The notes beneath the pieces were generated by a model, which had not been told where the DNA came from, did no database searches, and worked only from the letters and a program-made list of their open reading frames with translations. Shown here piece after piece: positions 37,263-47,905 of a stretch of DNA of 64,000 bases; the stretch's first letter is position 1, and every line of letters begins with the position of its first letter. The stretch is from the NCBI GenBank assembly GCA_026260175.1, contig JAKCWW010000115.1:16639-80638 (forward strand), read 5' to 3'. The DNA is from Reticulitermes lucifugus (Eukaryota > Arthropoda > Insecta > Blattodea > Rhinotermitidae). The position numbers and the translations under genes are program-made.

Positions 37263-37689
37263 CATCTTTACATTAATCGACGCGGCACAACATAAGGAGA
37301 CCAGAAGGTTCGGTAAACGAACTAAGAACCAAAGAACAGAATGTGCGTGGAAGGGATTTGGGTGAATCAGGATAGCTCTAATGTTAAGGTCTTGTGACCA
37401 AGGTGACAGTCTTTCATTATTCGTGAAAAAATGAGTTTCTTGGCAAGCTGAAAGAAGAACGTGTACCACGAACACAGCTGAGATTTTGTTGTAACTACCA
37501 GAAAAATGTCTGAACTGGCGTTACATTGTTTAGCTATCTGGTACAGATACAATGGCCTCGTTATTTTTTGTGAAGATTTGCTGTTCCGGTTCGTCTGTCA
37601 CTCACCCGCAACACAGCGGAGAGATTATCTGCAGAGAATTCGCATACATTGCGCTGTGTTTGTACTATTTGGACAAGTAAAAATCCCTC
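37263..37689. other. No gene seen
   Basis: Non-coding. Small overlapping frames only. Confidence 0.4.
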
Positions 37690-37806
37690 CGTGTGCCGCA
37701 GCGAGGGAGCCGCGGGGCTCAACGCCCCGGGCGGGCGCGTGCTACAGTGCACGCCACCCGGTTTGGTCTGTGCCTCGCCCGGGGCGCTGAGTGCCCTCTC
37801 GGAGCG
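37690..37806. repeat. GC-rich island with 18-bp inverted repeat
   Basis: Arms GGCTCAACGCCCCGGGCG (37716-37733) and CGCCCGGGGCGCTGAG.. (37776-37793) can pair with one mismatch in the first 16 bp, across a loop of about 42 bp. Base composition is far above the surroundings and rich in CpG. It could be a foldback element, a structured RNA or a piece of a CpG-rich promoter; nothing nearby decides this. Confidence 0.7.
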
Positions 37807-38382
37807 ACCTTCCATCCCGAACCAAATGTTGCGTGAACCGAGCAGAAAAGCCAAACCGTGCGATATACGTGTCACTTATAGAGGGAAAACCCCACATGAT
37901 TTAATCTAAATTACCTTGTTCAATGAAAAAAATTCTCGATATTTTATTTTGAGTTATTTAAACCCCTTAGGCCATACGGGTGCGTTCAAAAGTATGAACC
38001 TGGTCAGTGACTTGCTCGCGTTGAGGAATAGGATAATATTTCAGCTGATGACAGTAGCCGGTCTAGTACCTTTCAAGCACTGAGAGATTCAGGATCTGAA
38101 ACCCACTTGGGGCTTGAATACATTACTGCCTCTCTCTCTCTATTGATCACTGTTACGCCTTGCAATGGGTCGATTCCCCAAAAGGTCCTACCAAATGTCC
38201 AAATGATTCAATAATTTTGAGTACGTTGGGATAAATGAAAAGAACTATAATTATCCAAAGCAACGACTCTGTACCCTACATCCTGCGTCCCACCGGTCAC
38301 TCTCAACACACTGTAGATCCGACATAACAATAGCGCTTCTCTTTTTTTAAAAGAGTATGATTTTAAGATTATGTACATAAAG
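37807..38382. other. No gene seen
   Basis: Non-coding. A short (TC)n run lies at about 38131-38140. Confidence 0.4.
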
Positions 38383-38640
38383 GTAATTATCTCCCTGTAA
38401 ACGCCATGAAAGCATATGGAGGAATACAAATATTGGTCCAATCATTCTTAACCTCGGTATGTGGGTGGTCACATTCACGTTCCGGCCGCTTTATCCCCCC
38501 CCCCCCAAGGAAGAACACTCGCCACCCATTCAATAAAAGATTTGGTTGCCAGAGCCGGTTTGGACGCTTTAGAGAAGAGATAAATCTCTTAGCCCTGCCG
38601 GGAATACAACCACAGTTCCTCGATCATCCAGCCTATAGCT
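38383..38640 (-). mobile_element. SINE-1 copy, diverged
   Basis: Minus orientation: 'catgaaagcatatggaggaa', 'ttcttaacctcggtatgtgg', 'cggccgctttatccc' and 'cgccacccattcaataaaag' in the family order. A C-run at about 38495-38506 replaces part of the body. The B-box region is decayed. Confidence 0.75.
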
Positions 38641-39920
38641 TTTAACGTTATATTAATTACTTATTAAAGTTATTTTCCAGATCTCACGTCCTACATAGCC
38701 GACCATCAAGCCCCTCCAATGCGACGCGTCCCAATAGTTGACAAATACTGTTGTAGAGCATCACTGTCTGTTGGTTCAAGCTGAGATCTTCGCTTCTTTG
38801 CGATGTCGCGCAGCTTAGATTTTTCGTTTGTTACCGACGTTTCGTTACAGCGTGTTATTATACGCGCGCAGTCACAACCCAGTCACTAAGGTGACACGCA
38901 TTATGTTTCCGGTAATGTGTCATCGCCACCACTGCCACAGGGATCGGCTCTGGAACATAACATGCCTTCTAGATCATAGACATAAAACGACCGGAGGCTA
39001 CATGGTGACCACTACTTCACTTGTGTATCTGTGTGCTGACTCCACTTCTGACAGAAATCATATAACGCACTTTCCTTAATCTCCGTATACTTTCCACGCA
39101 CTCCTGTAAGTTTATCTAACTTTCATGTGTAGGATTTCAGTCTGTGGTTTTCTCCGAGTCATAATAATAACTTACGGCAGCGAATTCTTTAACATCAAAC
39201 CTACTTCCCCGAATATTCGTGTTGACGGACACAGTACACTCTAGCTGCCTACCAAACACACGAATTAACTCTATAATCTGCGACTTGAAAAAACGCACAG
39301 GCTTAAAATAAACTGTAAGCTAGGTCTAACCATTCACTGAAGACGGGAACTAAATTAGTCGAATGGTCTACAGAAAATTTAAGTGTATAAGATTATGATT
39401 ATATGAAGGAAAAAATATCTTACTTAAACGTGCTGCCAGAGTGTAACTCTATGCTTGATGACACAATAACTATGACTACAGTTTGAAATAATTGATATGT
39501 CGATGTACAAAACTTCAGTCCGCCGGCAGAAATCGTTATTACGTATTTATGCTTCGGGCTGAATATAATTCAATTATATTATAATAAAAAAAGAATTATC
39601 AATTTTTAATCTTTAGTAATTTAAATGCTTCGGGCATGGGTCTGTTGCGAACTGTAAACTAACAAACTTTCTGACGTCCGATAGAACTAAAGGCCGAAAC
39701 AGAACGCAGTATGTTGTGATCACAGCACCAGGTTGCGAGGTGGGCCACAGTGACTGTTCTCGTTAGCACTGAATCAAATAACATCAACTTGCTGATTGTT
39801 TTATTCCAAGTGTTTTTCCGTATGATGAATAAGACCGCATTTAGGACTAAAGAAATGCTACCTCAACCAAAACAGGAGAAGTGTTTCGTTTGTAGTCCGG
39901 AGCAGTATATGTAGACTTCT
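38641..39920. other. No gene seen
   Basis: Contains a minus-strand CGAAACGUCGGUAAC string near 38832-38846 without a partner CUGANGA. A donor-like GTAAG near 39170 on the minus strand follows a short open stretch (FDVKEFAA), with a poor acceptor. Nothing supported. Confidence 0.35.
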
Positions 39921-39929
39921 CATAATAAT

Positions 39930-40214
39930 AACAGAGGGTAAAGTTCACCCTAGAACAGGCCATGAAGACCCAGAGGGGAAGTAGAGGTGTAGCTCTACTC
40001 TTTCTTTAACCTCGGCGCTAGATGGGTGTGGGTGGTCAAGCCACGCCCTGGACGCTTTAACCGCGTGAGAGACCCGATACCCATTGTACAGGAGGCTGGG
40101 TAGGCCGCAGGGCCGATCGCTACGGGTGCGGAAAATCTCGCCGCCAACGGGATTCGATCTCCGGACCGTCCAGGCCGTAACAAGTCGATACACCGACAAT
40201 ATCCCGGCCCCCGA
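39930..40214 (-). mobile_element. SINE-1 copy with 9-bp target duplication, full length
   Basis: CATAATAAT flanks the element at 39921-39929 and 40215-40223. It runs 285 bp, with the tRNA-like head at the right (B box GGAGATCGAATCCCG on the minus strand) and the 3' end at 'gggtaaagttcaccctagaa'. This is the best reference copy for the family in the window. The 90-codon minus frame is SINE translation. Confidence 0.95.
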
Positions 40215-40469
40215 CATAATAATTTATTATTATTTTTGTTTTTAATATTTCCCGTTCAATTGTCTTTTTTTTTTTTGTATACAAACATCTAATTTGTCTT
40301 CTATCCCTTATGGATCTTGTCGGTGTGTAATGCGTTCCGTGGAGAATGTGCATTTGTTGGTGATATGAATGAATAATTTAATTCACTCAATATGCACGAA
40401 AATAATGTCAAAACTATAGCTTCTTTTTGGACCAACGACGCACAAATTCTTCACACAGGTGTATATAAA

Positions 40470-40645
40470 AATTAAGCCTACTATTTTCTATAGTACGACA
40501 CTGTGTATTCTGGTAGAAATTTACCTACATTTCAGGAGAACCTACTGCCACCTTTACCCTGAATCTGGAACTGTATGTTACTACGAAACGTTGGTAAATC
40601 TCTACCACACCCCACGTCATCGTATCCCATAATCAGTACGTTATT
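40470..40645. mobile_element. FB-A foldback element, both arms, minimal spacer
   Basis: The left arm (about 40485-40558, 'gtattctggtagaaatttac') pairs with the right arm (about 40559-40645, 'aaatctctaccacaccccac'). The arms almost touch. The right arm has a hammerhead-like core, listed separately. Confidence 0.7.
40553..40598 (+). ncRNA. Hammerhead-like core in FB-A
   Basis: UUUACC (40553-40558) pairs perfectly with GGUAAA (40593-40598) as a six-pair stem I. Between them lie CUGAAUC in place of CUGANGA, a loop region, GAAAC (40585-40589) and GUU. The palindromic ACGU at stem III could pair between two molecules. The GA to UC change in the core predicts loss of activity. Confidence 0.35.
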
Positions 40646-42080
40646 CTTCCTAATGAAATGTGTGTAAAATGCGTGGAAGCTTCTCTAAATCGAATTAAAC
40701 CCTTCAAATTTCGTTAAGAAGTGCTCTAAGACAACTAACAGGTCGAATAAATTATAGCCGCAATGTTGTTCATCATTCCACCGTTCACATCAAATGCTGC
40801 GAACGGAACCACGAGATCGCATTAAACCATCCATTCCACATAATTTACATTCTCAAGATGCTCACGAATCTCCGTAACATTATTTTATTTATTGGTTGTT
40901 TCGAGACCGCGGGCTAAACTGGCATGTGGCATCGTGACGCCAAACTCTTGGCTAAAGGTCACATCAGCAAACTAACAAGTCTTCTGACCGCCAGAGGTGG
41001 TAGCAAAGTCGGGACCCTGGACGTAATACCGCACACGAAGCTGGACCGACTGAATGTATAAAGATGCAGTTATACTGTCCAAGCTAAGGGCTTCAACAGA
41101 GCCCAATACTTATTTTATAGGTTGCCCGTTTTAACCTTTTAAAGCCTAGCGCTTACTTTTTGCGCACAACCAGGTTTCATATTCCAAAATTCTACGTGAT
41201 GCTCACATTGCATTTATGTGTTTTGTACGATCTCAGAACAAACAGCGACTTTTGCCTTATACAACATTAACATATTGGTTTTGTATAACCGAGGTGGAAA
41301 GTGTTTACTGCGCGGTACGCACTGAGACATATACTACATATGTTTCTTCTTTAAAGGGTTAAACTCCGTAAGGAAATGTCGGGTTAAGTTGTCCCCTGTG
41401 TCTAATCACCATGGCTTGGATAGCTTTCAGATAGAAGCAAGCAACTTGACGGTGTACAAGACGACACAGAAGCACTTGCTTACCGTCAACAAAGCTTTAC
41501 TGATATTAAACACTCATATCAATAAGGCAACATTCCTCAACCAACTCACGGTCATCTTCGGATCATCCAGTACCGTAAAAAGTGGAAATATCACAACTGA
41601 ATCACAGTATGTTTTAAATAGAATGGCATCTCAATCTTACAATAAATATAGTACATGTTCCTTGTCTTTCTACTCGTATTACCACTACCAGAGCCTGTTA
41701 ATAAAATGTGACATCTTAGCTATAACGTTAAAGTTTACCGCAGCTGGTGAATAGGCAAGTTCACGAACCGGTAATCCTGCCCTTCTGGAAAGCTATCCCC
41801 ACCTTGATCTGGACTAGGTGGTGGCAAAGATCAGAATTCCTTCATTACACAGTATCAAACTCAAGTCAAGCTTCAGGCAAGTCACTTTGCAGCCCGATAA
41901 TCCACCTGCAGTACCTCACTGAAAGCTAGATAAAATTATATAGTTGATACAGCGCCATAAAATAAAATAGACAATTTTTGGACAGGGCATCCCTTTGTGT
42001 TATTCAACTAGATATGCACAGATAAAGTCAGCCAAAACACAACACTTTCGTTGTAAGTACAATATTACCTACAAAATTCA
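40646..42080. other. No gene seen
   Basis: The 121-codon plus frame at 41389-41754 is Ser/Thr/Tyr-rich with no known motif or splice support. The rest is non-coding. Confidence 0.35.
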
Positions 42081-42130
42081 CTCACTACAGGTTTCATCCC
42101 ACGGAATAGGGCCATCTTCAGGTGGAACAA
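42081..42130 (-). ncRNA. Solo hammerhead-like core
   Basis: Minus strand: CAC, CUGAAGA (42121-42115), an extra U, a weak stem II, GAAAC (42095-42091), CUGUA and GUG. CAC and GUG form stem I. Stem II pairs only through CCC/GGG with mismatches beside the core. No second arm was found nearby. Confidence 0.35.
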
Positions 42131-42753
42131 TACAAAAAAATGTATACAAAGAAAGGCACTATTGAGACGAAAGACGCCTCTTTCTTAAAAGCGTGAAAAG
42201 CATTTGCTTTATTAGAAATCGTAATATGCCTCTTGGAGTAATAGCAATGACAATGAATATTAAAATCTTAATATGTTAAAATACAACCACAAAATCACAT
42301 TTAATGATATTGTCAGAGAGGTCTTTAGCTCCTTAACACACTGGGAAACGTGGGTGGCAAACATGCACGTAGAATTTCGTTTGTTGTGAAATGTCCGTTC
42401 GTGTGTGGATGGAACTTCGAAATGGTACACTCTTACACAAGAGTTCTCGATATCAAGTACGACTGCAAAAATACGGAATCAGAATGGAGTTTCTGTAAGA
42501 CAGCAAATAGGAAGACACAATAAATAGCCCGTTGTTACATAATCATAATCAGTGGTACAAGAACATTTATTCTGTACCTACGGAGGTATGAATGTCGTGA
42601 TGTATCACCAGTGTAGGTTTGCGTGCCGCTGCATAATTTCTGGCTCATTTCACAATGAAGTACACATATGTACCTCGGTGGTGTTAAGTTCTGTGAGTGT
42701 AAATTGTTGTTAATTACTATTGCAAGAACACACGAATATTCCGGATCACAACC

Positions 42754-42980
42754 GTATAAGGTGTTTTTTTTCCTACCTGACCGATAAGCCTCCGCCCGAC
42801 GTTCTAGTGAGTTTTTATTAACTTTCTACAGGTTCTTATCACTGCGATCACTTGTCTAGCTCCCGTCATCGACTGTTAAATCTCCCCGAAACGCGGCGAA
42901 CGCAGCAACGCTGGCAGAACGTCGGGCGGAGCGTTGGGCCGGAGCTTATCGGTCCACGAAAAAAAAAAAAACACTATAAG
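42754..42980. mobile_element. Foldback MITE with long terminal inverted repeats
   Basis: The left end (42754-42805) and right end (about 42916-42980) are inverted copies: a TATAAGGTG/TATAGTG tip, a T-rich (or A-rich) run, GACCGATAAGC, then CTCCGCCCGACGTTCT. The right arm has about 12 extra bases (GGCCCAACG region). No coding capacity. It abuts an FB-A arm at its right edge. Confidence 0.75.
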
Positions 42981-43075
42981 ATTTGAGGTTCTCACGATGC
43001 TTACTACAAACAATGTTTTCTTCTCGAATATGACGTCGTGTAGTCTGGTACAAATTTACCGCACTACACATCACC
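42978..43075 (+). mobile_element. FB-A left arm only
   Basis: Reads IRFEVLTMLTTNNVFFSNMT and onward in frame, the same translated-repeat signature as at 7000-7243. Nucleotide start 'agatttgaggttctcacg'. No right arm follows. Confidence 0.6.
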
Positions 43076-44278
43076 ATCCTTTATATCACCATTGCCCTGC
43101 TGATGAGCGTTTTAATTTTTCAGTACACATACTTAAGTAATAAAAACTATGAAGAGTTTACAGCATTCATTTCGATTTGGAATATCTACTTGAAAATTAT
43201 CCTGCCGTCGCATCACTTGATATTGCACGAAAGATATTTCGTCTGGTCTGCACTTACATGGTGTCAAATCTGTTCAAAGTACGTGTCCCGCCATCTCCCG
43301 GCAGTTACAAATAGTTTTTAAAAAATGATTTATTGTGGAGCACTGAACAAACGAAGGTTCCTCCCAAACCAGCACCGCAAGTGTTAAGAACCAGAACATG
43401 CTCACACCTATTATTCCCTCATGTCTCCTGCATTAGTAAGTTTCACTTTTTAATCTTAACGATAAAAATTTACCAGACTTCACTTTTATAGCTAACGCAT
43501 TCACCGCGTTAAGAAGCTTATGTAATTCGGAAGTCAGAAAATTATTTTTCAACTTGACTTACCTCTTAATATGTTGTGCGCAGTAAAGTAGGGACGTTAA
43601 AAGCACTTTGTGCTCGCGTATCATCAGGCTTAATGATATACTCAGAGGCGCGCATCATTAAAAACCAATTACGATGCAAACGACTTCATCAGTCATCCGG
43701 AATGAATACTACAGTAGTGGGGGGGGTTGATAAGGCTGAAAACCAGTGGTGAGCGATCGCAGAGGGAGGGGCAAAGTGATAACAACTGCTATGATTGCAA
43801 ATATCTGCATGCAGAGGTCGACGTGGTAATTTATTTATAACATACCACTCAACGCTAATAGTGTGTGCTACGCAGCAGGTAGGCCAGTGAAAGGTTCTGC
43901 AGTTCCAGACGGTTCCTTCAGGCGCAGAGAACACAAATCCTTTTACTGTGTGGGCGCAGCTTTCTGTACCAAAATGTGCCTTATACAAATTGCCATCAAC
44001 GAATTCGTGTGACTCCACCGAAATAACTATACTCTTTCAGTGCGTACTGTCACGGTAAAGTGAAACTGGAAAAAACTTTACAGGAAAAAAAAATCGTTAC
44101 CAGAAGAATATTTCACTTTCGTAAGCACCAAAACCTCCTAAGATCCCCCACCCCTCCGCAGACTCAATGCAAAAAATATATATTCCGAATTTCCTGGAAA
44201 TGCAAAGAAAATCTTAATGTTGTCCTCCTTATCCAGTGAAAACAGACGTGAGAAATAAACGAACATAATCGAAATCGT
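43076..44278. other. No gene seen; one unassigned minus frame
   Basis: The 109-codon minus frame at 43689-44018 (starts MESHEFVDGNLYKAHFGTES) has no recognised domain and no clear splice sites. Confidence 0.3.
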
Positions 44279-44280
44279 AA

Positions 44281-44316
<36 letters not shown>
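44279..44316 (+). repeat. AAT microsatellite
   Basis: An (AAT)n run of about 38 bp, nearly pure. Confidence 0.95.
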
Positions 44317-44570
44317 TCAATTAATTTACCTGCTTACTGAATAACCTAATGGCCAGTTATAAAAACAGCATTAATATTCTAAAGTAGCACATACACACAG
44401 AAACACAAAAAAGGTACAAAACACAAGCCAAAATAACGCAATATACTTCAGTTAACTAACAGATAAAAGTTAAAGGGAAACATTGCATTATGCAGAATAA
44501 AATTTCACTCCTTAAAAGGCAGTCTAATAGCTAGCATAAGAAAAGTTCCGCCGCTGATATAATATCTGAT

Positions 44571-45085
44571 TCAGACTAACGAGACTGTGAATACTTTTAC
44601 TCCTTGACGTAGTAGACAAAGTTTAAAAGGGCGCTCTTTAATTTCAAAATGCCATACGGTTTCACGGTACACGCGTAAATGTAATTTCATTTGCGTTCGT
44701 AAAAAAGTACGGCTTTCCTTGCGCCAATTTTGAAGAAACGCCCAATCAATTATTACCGACCTTTTCCCACAGCGGATATAGGAGTGGAAAAACTGGCAAG
44801 ATTTCATTACGTCCTTAATTACAGCATGAATATCACTGCACCAGTCTTCACAAAACTGGAAATTTCCCAACGGCATTATGTGGTAATTACTTGTACCGAA
44901 ATTCATTAGGTCTTTCAAGAATTACACAAAGTAGTGTATCAATTCATTTACGTCCTTAGACAAAGTACGACTGTCACTGAAGGTCCTCGGAAACTTTTTT
45001 TTAAAGAACTCCAATATCAAATTTCATGAAAATCCGACAAACGGTTTAATCACTGATACTACATCACCGACAGGCAGACGGACGG
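44571..45085 (-). repeat. Decayed interspersed repeat with internal duplication
   Basis: The minus frame of 115 codons (44571-44918) carries two related blocks, FQFCEDWCSDIHAVIKDVMK and FLQNWRKESRTFLRTQMKL, about 130 nt apart. This suggests an ancestral tandem unit. The sequence upstream on the minus strand (44940-45085) includes 'aaatttcatgaaaatccgac' on the plus strand and a GACGGACGGAC-type end. I take it as a high-copy repeat and not a gene; the class is unknown. Confidence 0.4.
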
Positions 45086-46789
45086 ACGTGTTCTTCACAC
45101 TATACGTTCCTCTTTTTTAGTTCGTAATGAACGCCTAACAATGTTTTGCATATATACATAGTCTGTACGAGGCCACACTTCACAACCATGCAAAACTGGC
45201 ATATATTTACAAACACAGTTCGGAACTGAGATCTGCGGATTTGTTCGCCATTATCTCCCGAGCTTCTACGGTCGCAAAGCTGAGTCCCGGACTGTACCTC
45301 TGTGTTTAATTTTAAAAACAGACATAACAGTTCTAACTTAAAAAGCACACACACAATTTATTGCGCTCAGTTTCATCACAGATTTAATTTGTTATTGTAT
45401 GACGATAACCGACGATAACGATGATGATTATGATGATGACAATAACTGCAACACGTCAGGCCTACATTACACATATTGTTCATGTTCAAAGTAGAGAGAA
45501 ACACAGGTGAAATTAAAATACGAAAAAACTGTAATGCAACAAAAAATAATTTTGGTCTGTTCTAGGAAATCATTTGCCATTTTAAACACTTTGCATGGGC
45601 AATGTTAAAAAGCTAGCAGCACGCAACACTCTTTTTACAACGACTTTAAAGTAACAGGAAGAAGGGGGTCTGATATCGGCTCATCCGAAGTAATCCACGT
45701 GCGCCACACAGTTGCCTGTATTAAACCCAGCAGCCCGTGATTACAGCCTGTGGCCCTGCATTATGTCGTATTATTCTCTAATGGAGCCACACCTAGCAGG
45801 AAACAGGCTATAATAAGGATACATGTATAACTCGTATTTACAATTTCACTAAAAAGGTTAAAGAATACTAAAATGTGATGCAATGTAACTTCCGTTGCTG
45901 AACAGTACGTCCAGGCCCTACTATACTTGGACTCACGTAAGACGGCGTATAAATGACGGTTTGTTGCGAGATGTACAGAGATACAGGCAGACAAGATCGC
46001 GATCTCGCCTTAAACCGACTGTACCAATCCGGACACCACCTGCCTCAGCAGAAAATTCTTGAGGATTGGAACACAGTTTATAGATCAGTTCTTGGCTTAT
46101 CTCTGGAAATAACTGAAATATTTTAAAAATTAAATCTTCAGCTTCTACGAAATTGGCAAACGGGTTCTGTGTTGTCCATTCTAAAAATTACGATACAACT
46201 TAAATTTCATCAGTCGCCTGAAACGCTGTAAGAACCGCGAGAAACACTTGATATGTGCATCGAAGACTGGCTGACGACGGCTGGTTTACTATCACCATGC
46301 GTGTCAACAACAGCCACCCGCCTTCTTGTTTGAGCCCTACAATAGCTAGTCTGGGCTACCATCAGTTCTGTGAAAACGAGGCTGGAAGGGAACGCCCCTT
46401 TTACAGCGTAAAGACTATAACTTACGCTACGTACATGACGAGAGGAAACTTTCATCAGACCGGATCTATAATAAAGATCTAATTGCCGACTGGTGGAACA
46501 TACACGTAACAGTGAGTAAATCATCTCTCTGTGCCGCGTGCTCTGGACCGTGAGTCACACACAGCCATTGCTTCACAGGATTAGTTGCAGAATTGCTGAA
46601 GTAGGGAAGTATTCAGAAACACCTGTACGTGATAACTTGAACATGTCAACGTAACCAGGCAGTTCCTTCAGCCATTACAGTGGGGACTCTGAACAGAATT
46701 GATTATAAACTTACTTTCCTTTACCCTTTGCTTCCCTATATACAATATAACGAAGGAATGCTAACTAGACTGGTCATATATTGCGTAGG
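45086..46789. other. No gene seen
   Basis: Includes an imperfect GAT-rich tract at 45403-45440. Otherwise non-coding. Confidence 0.4.
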
Positions 46790-46985
46790 ACCTGCCTTCT
46801 AAAACACGTTATTTAAGGGAAGATAGAAGGGACGGGAGGACGAGGAAGAAAATGTAAGCAGCTACTGGATAATCTTAAGGAAAAGAGAAGATATTGGAAC
46901 TTAAAAGAAGAAGCACTAGATCGCACTCCCTGGAGAACTCCCTTTGGAAGAGGCTATGGACCTGTCGCAAAACACAACGTAATGA
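46790..46985 (+). pseudogene. Non-LTR retrotransposon C-terminal relic
   Basis: A plus frame reads KEKRRYWNLKEEALDRTPWR and then FGRGYGPV. I recognise this as the C-terminal tail of a LINE-type ORF2 common in insect genomes. No reverse-transcriptase core is present. Stops lie just upstream. Clade not assigned. Confidence 0.55.
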
Positions 46986-47117
46986 ATGAAATAGAGCGAG
47001 GCTAGCAGGGATACGTACAGTATACTTGTAGAAGGTAAGGCCCAACAACCCATGACGAGGAATATGTGGAACTTTAACTGTCTTCACCACACGTCTTCGT
47101 GGAGTGCTACTTAAATA

Positions 47118-47360
47118 GGTAAACATGTTCCTGTACATGCCATGAAGGCATATGGGGAAGCGGACGTACAGCTTAACTTCGGCATTAAGAGGGCGGCGAT
47201 AATCAGTTTCACCGCCTGGTCACATTCCCCCGGCAAAGAGCTCCCGACACCCATTGAACAAGAGGTTGGATGGGCCCCAAAACCGGTCTTGACGCATTTT
47301 GGGTACAGAAAGTCTGTCGCCTCTGCCGGTAATTGAACGACTATTCCTCGATAGACCAGC
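47118..47360 (-). mobile_element. SINE-1 copy, diverged
   Basis: Minus orientation with 'catgccatgaaggcatatgg', 'agctcccgacacccattgaa' and 'gaggttggatgggcccc' in family order. The B box is decayed (GGTAATTGAACGAC on the plus strand). Confidence 0.75.
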
Positions 47361-47599
47361 AGCAACTCAGGGCAGGTGACATAGCATGCCTTCTGATTTT
47401 CAACTTTACAGACACTGGAACGAGAATGAACATAGGCAGGCATGCAGCCAACCCATGTTGGAAGACAGTCATGTACAACCTGCTTTACTTTTAATTTAGC
47501 AATGCTTCGCTAGTTCCTTGAATTTCGTTCTGTATGTAAGAGCACTACGACACGAATGGAAGTGCATGAAAATCCCTTGTCCTATAGGAAATAAAAGAT

Positions 47600-47905
47600 T
47601 CGAAATTACAGCAACTATGGATGTAGGGAAGAATAAATTACAAGTAACTGAATGAAAAGGGTTAAGATGATTTGGACACGTAAAGAGAATGCCAGGAAAT
47701 ATATTGCCACGGAGAATCCTAGAATGGGAACGAGAGGGAACAGAACGAAGGGAAGACGCAAAGAGAGATAGATGGACGAAGACGGAATGCGACTAACCAC
47801 GGACTGACAGAAGAGGATACTAGTGACAAGGACATGTGGAGAAAGTTAGTGTTAGGTGAAGGAAGACCATTGTACAGTGAACAAATCCTTGAACAAGTAA
47901 AATCG
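47600..47905 (+). pseudogene. Non-LTR retrotransposon C-terminal relic (second type)
   Basis: The plus strand reads FGHVKRMPGNILPRRILEWE around 47670-47735, then after frame changes GLTEEDTSDKDMWRKLVLGE and PLYSEQILEQ near 47800-47900. This is the conserved tail of a LINE ORF2 downstream of the reverse transcriptase. At least two frameshifts and two stops; dead. It differs in sequence from the relics at 46790 and 59318. Confidence 0.65.

Noticed and set aside
39945-40217. 90-codon minus frame
   Set aside because: Lies inside a full-length SINE-1.
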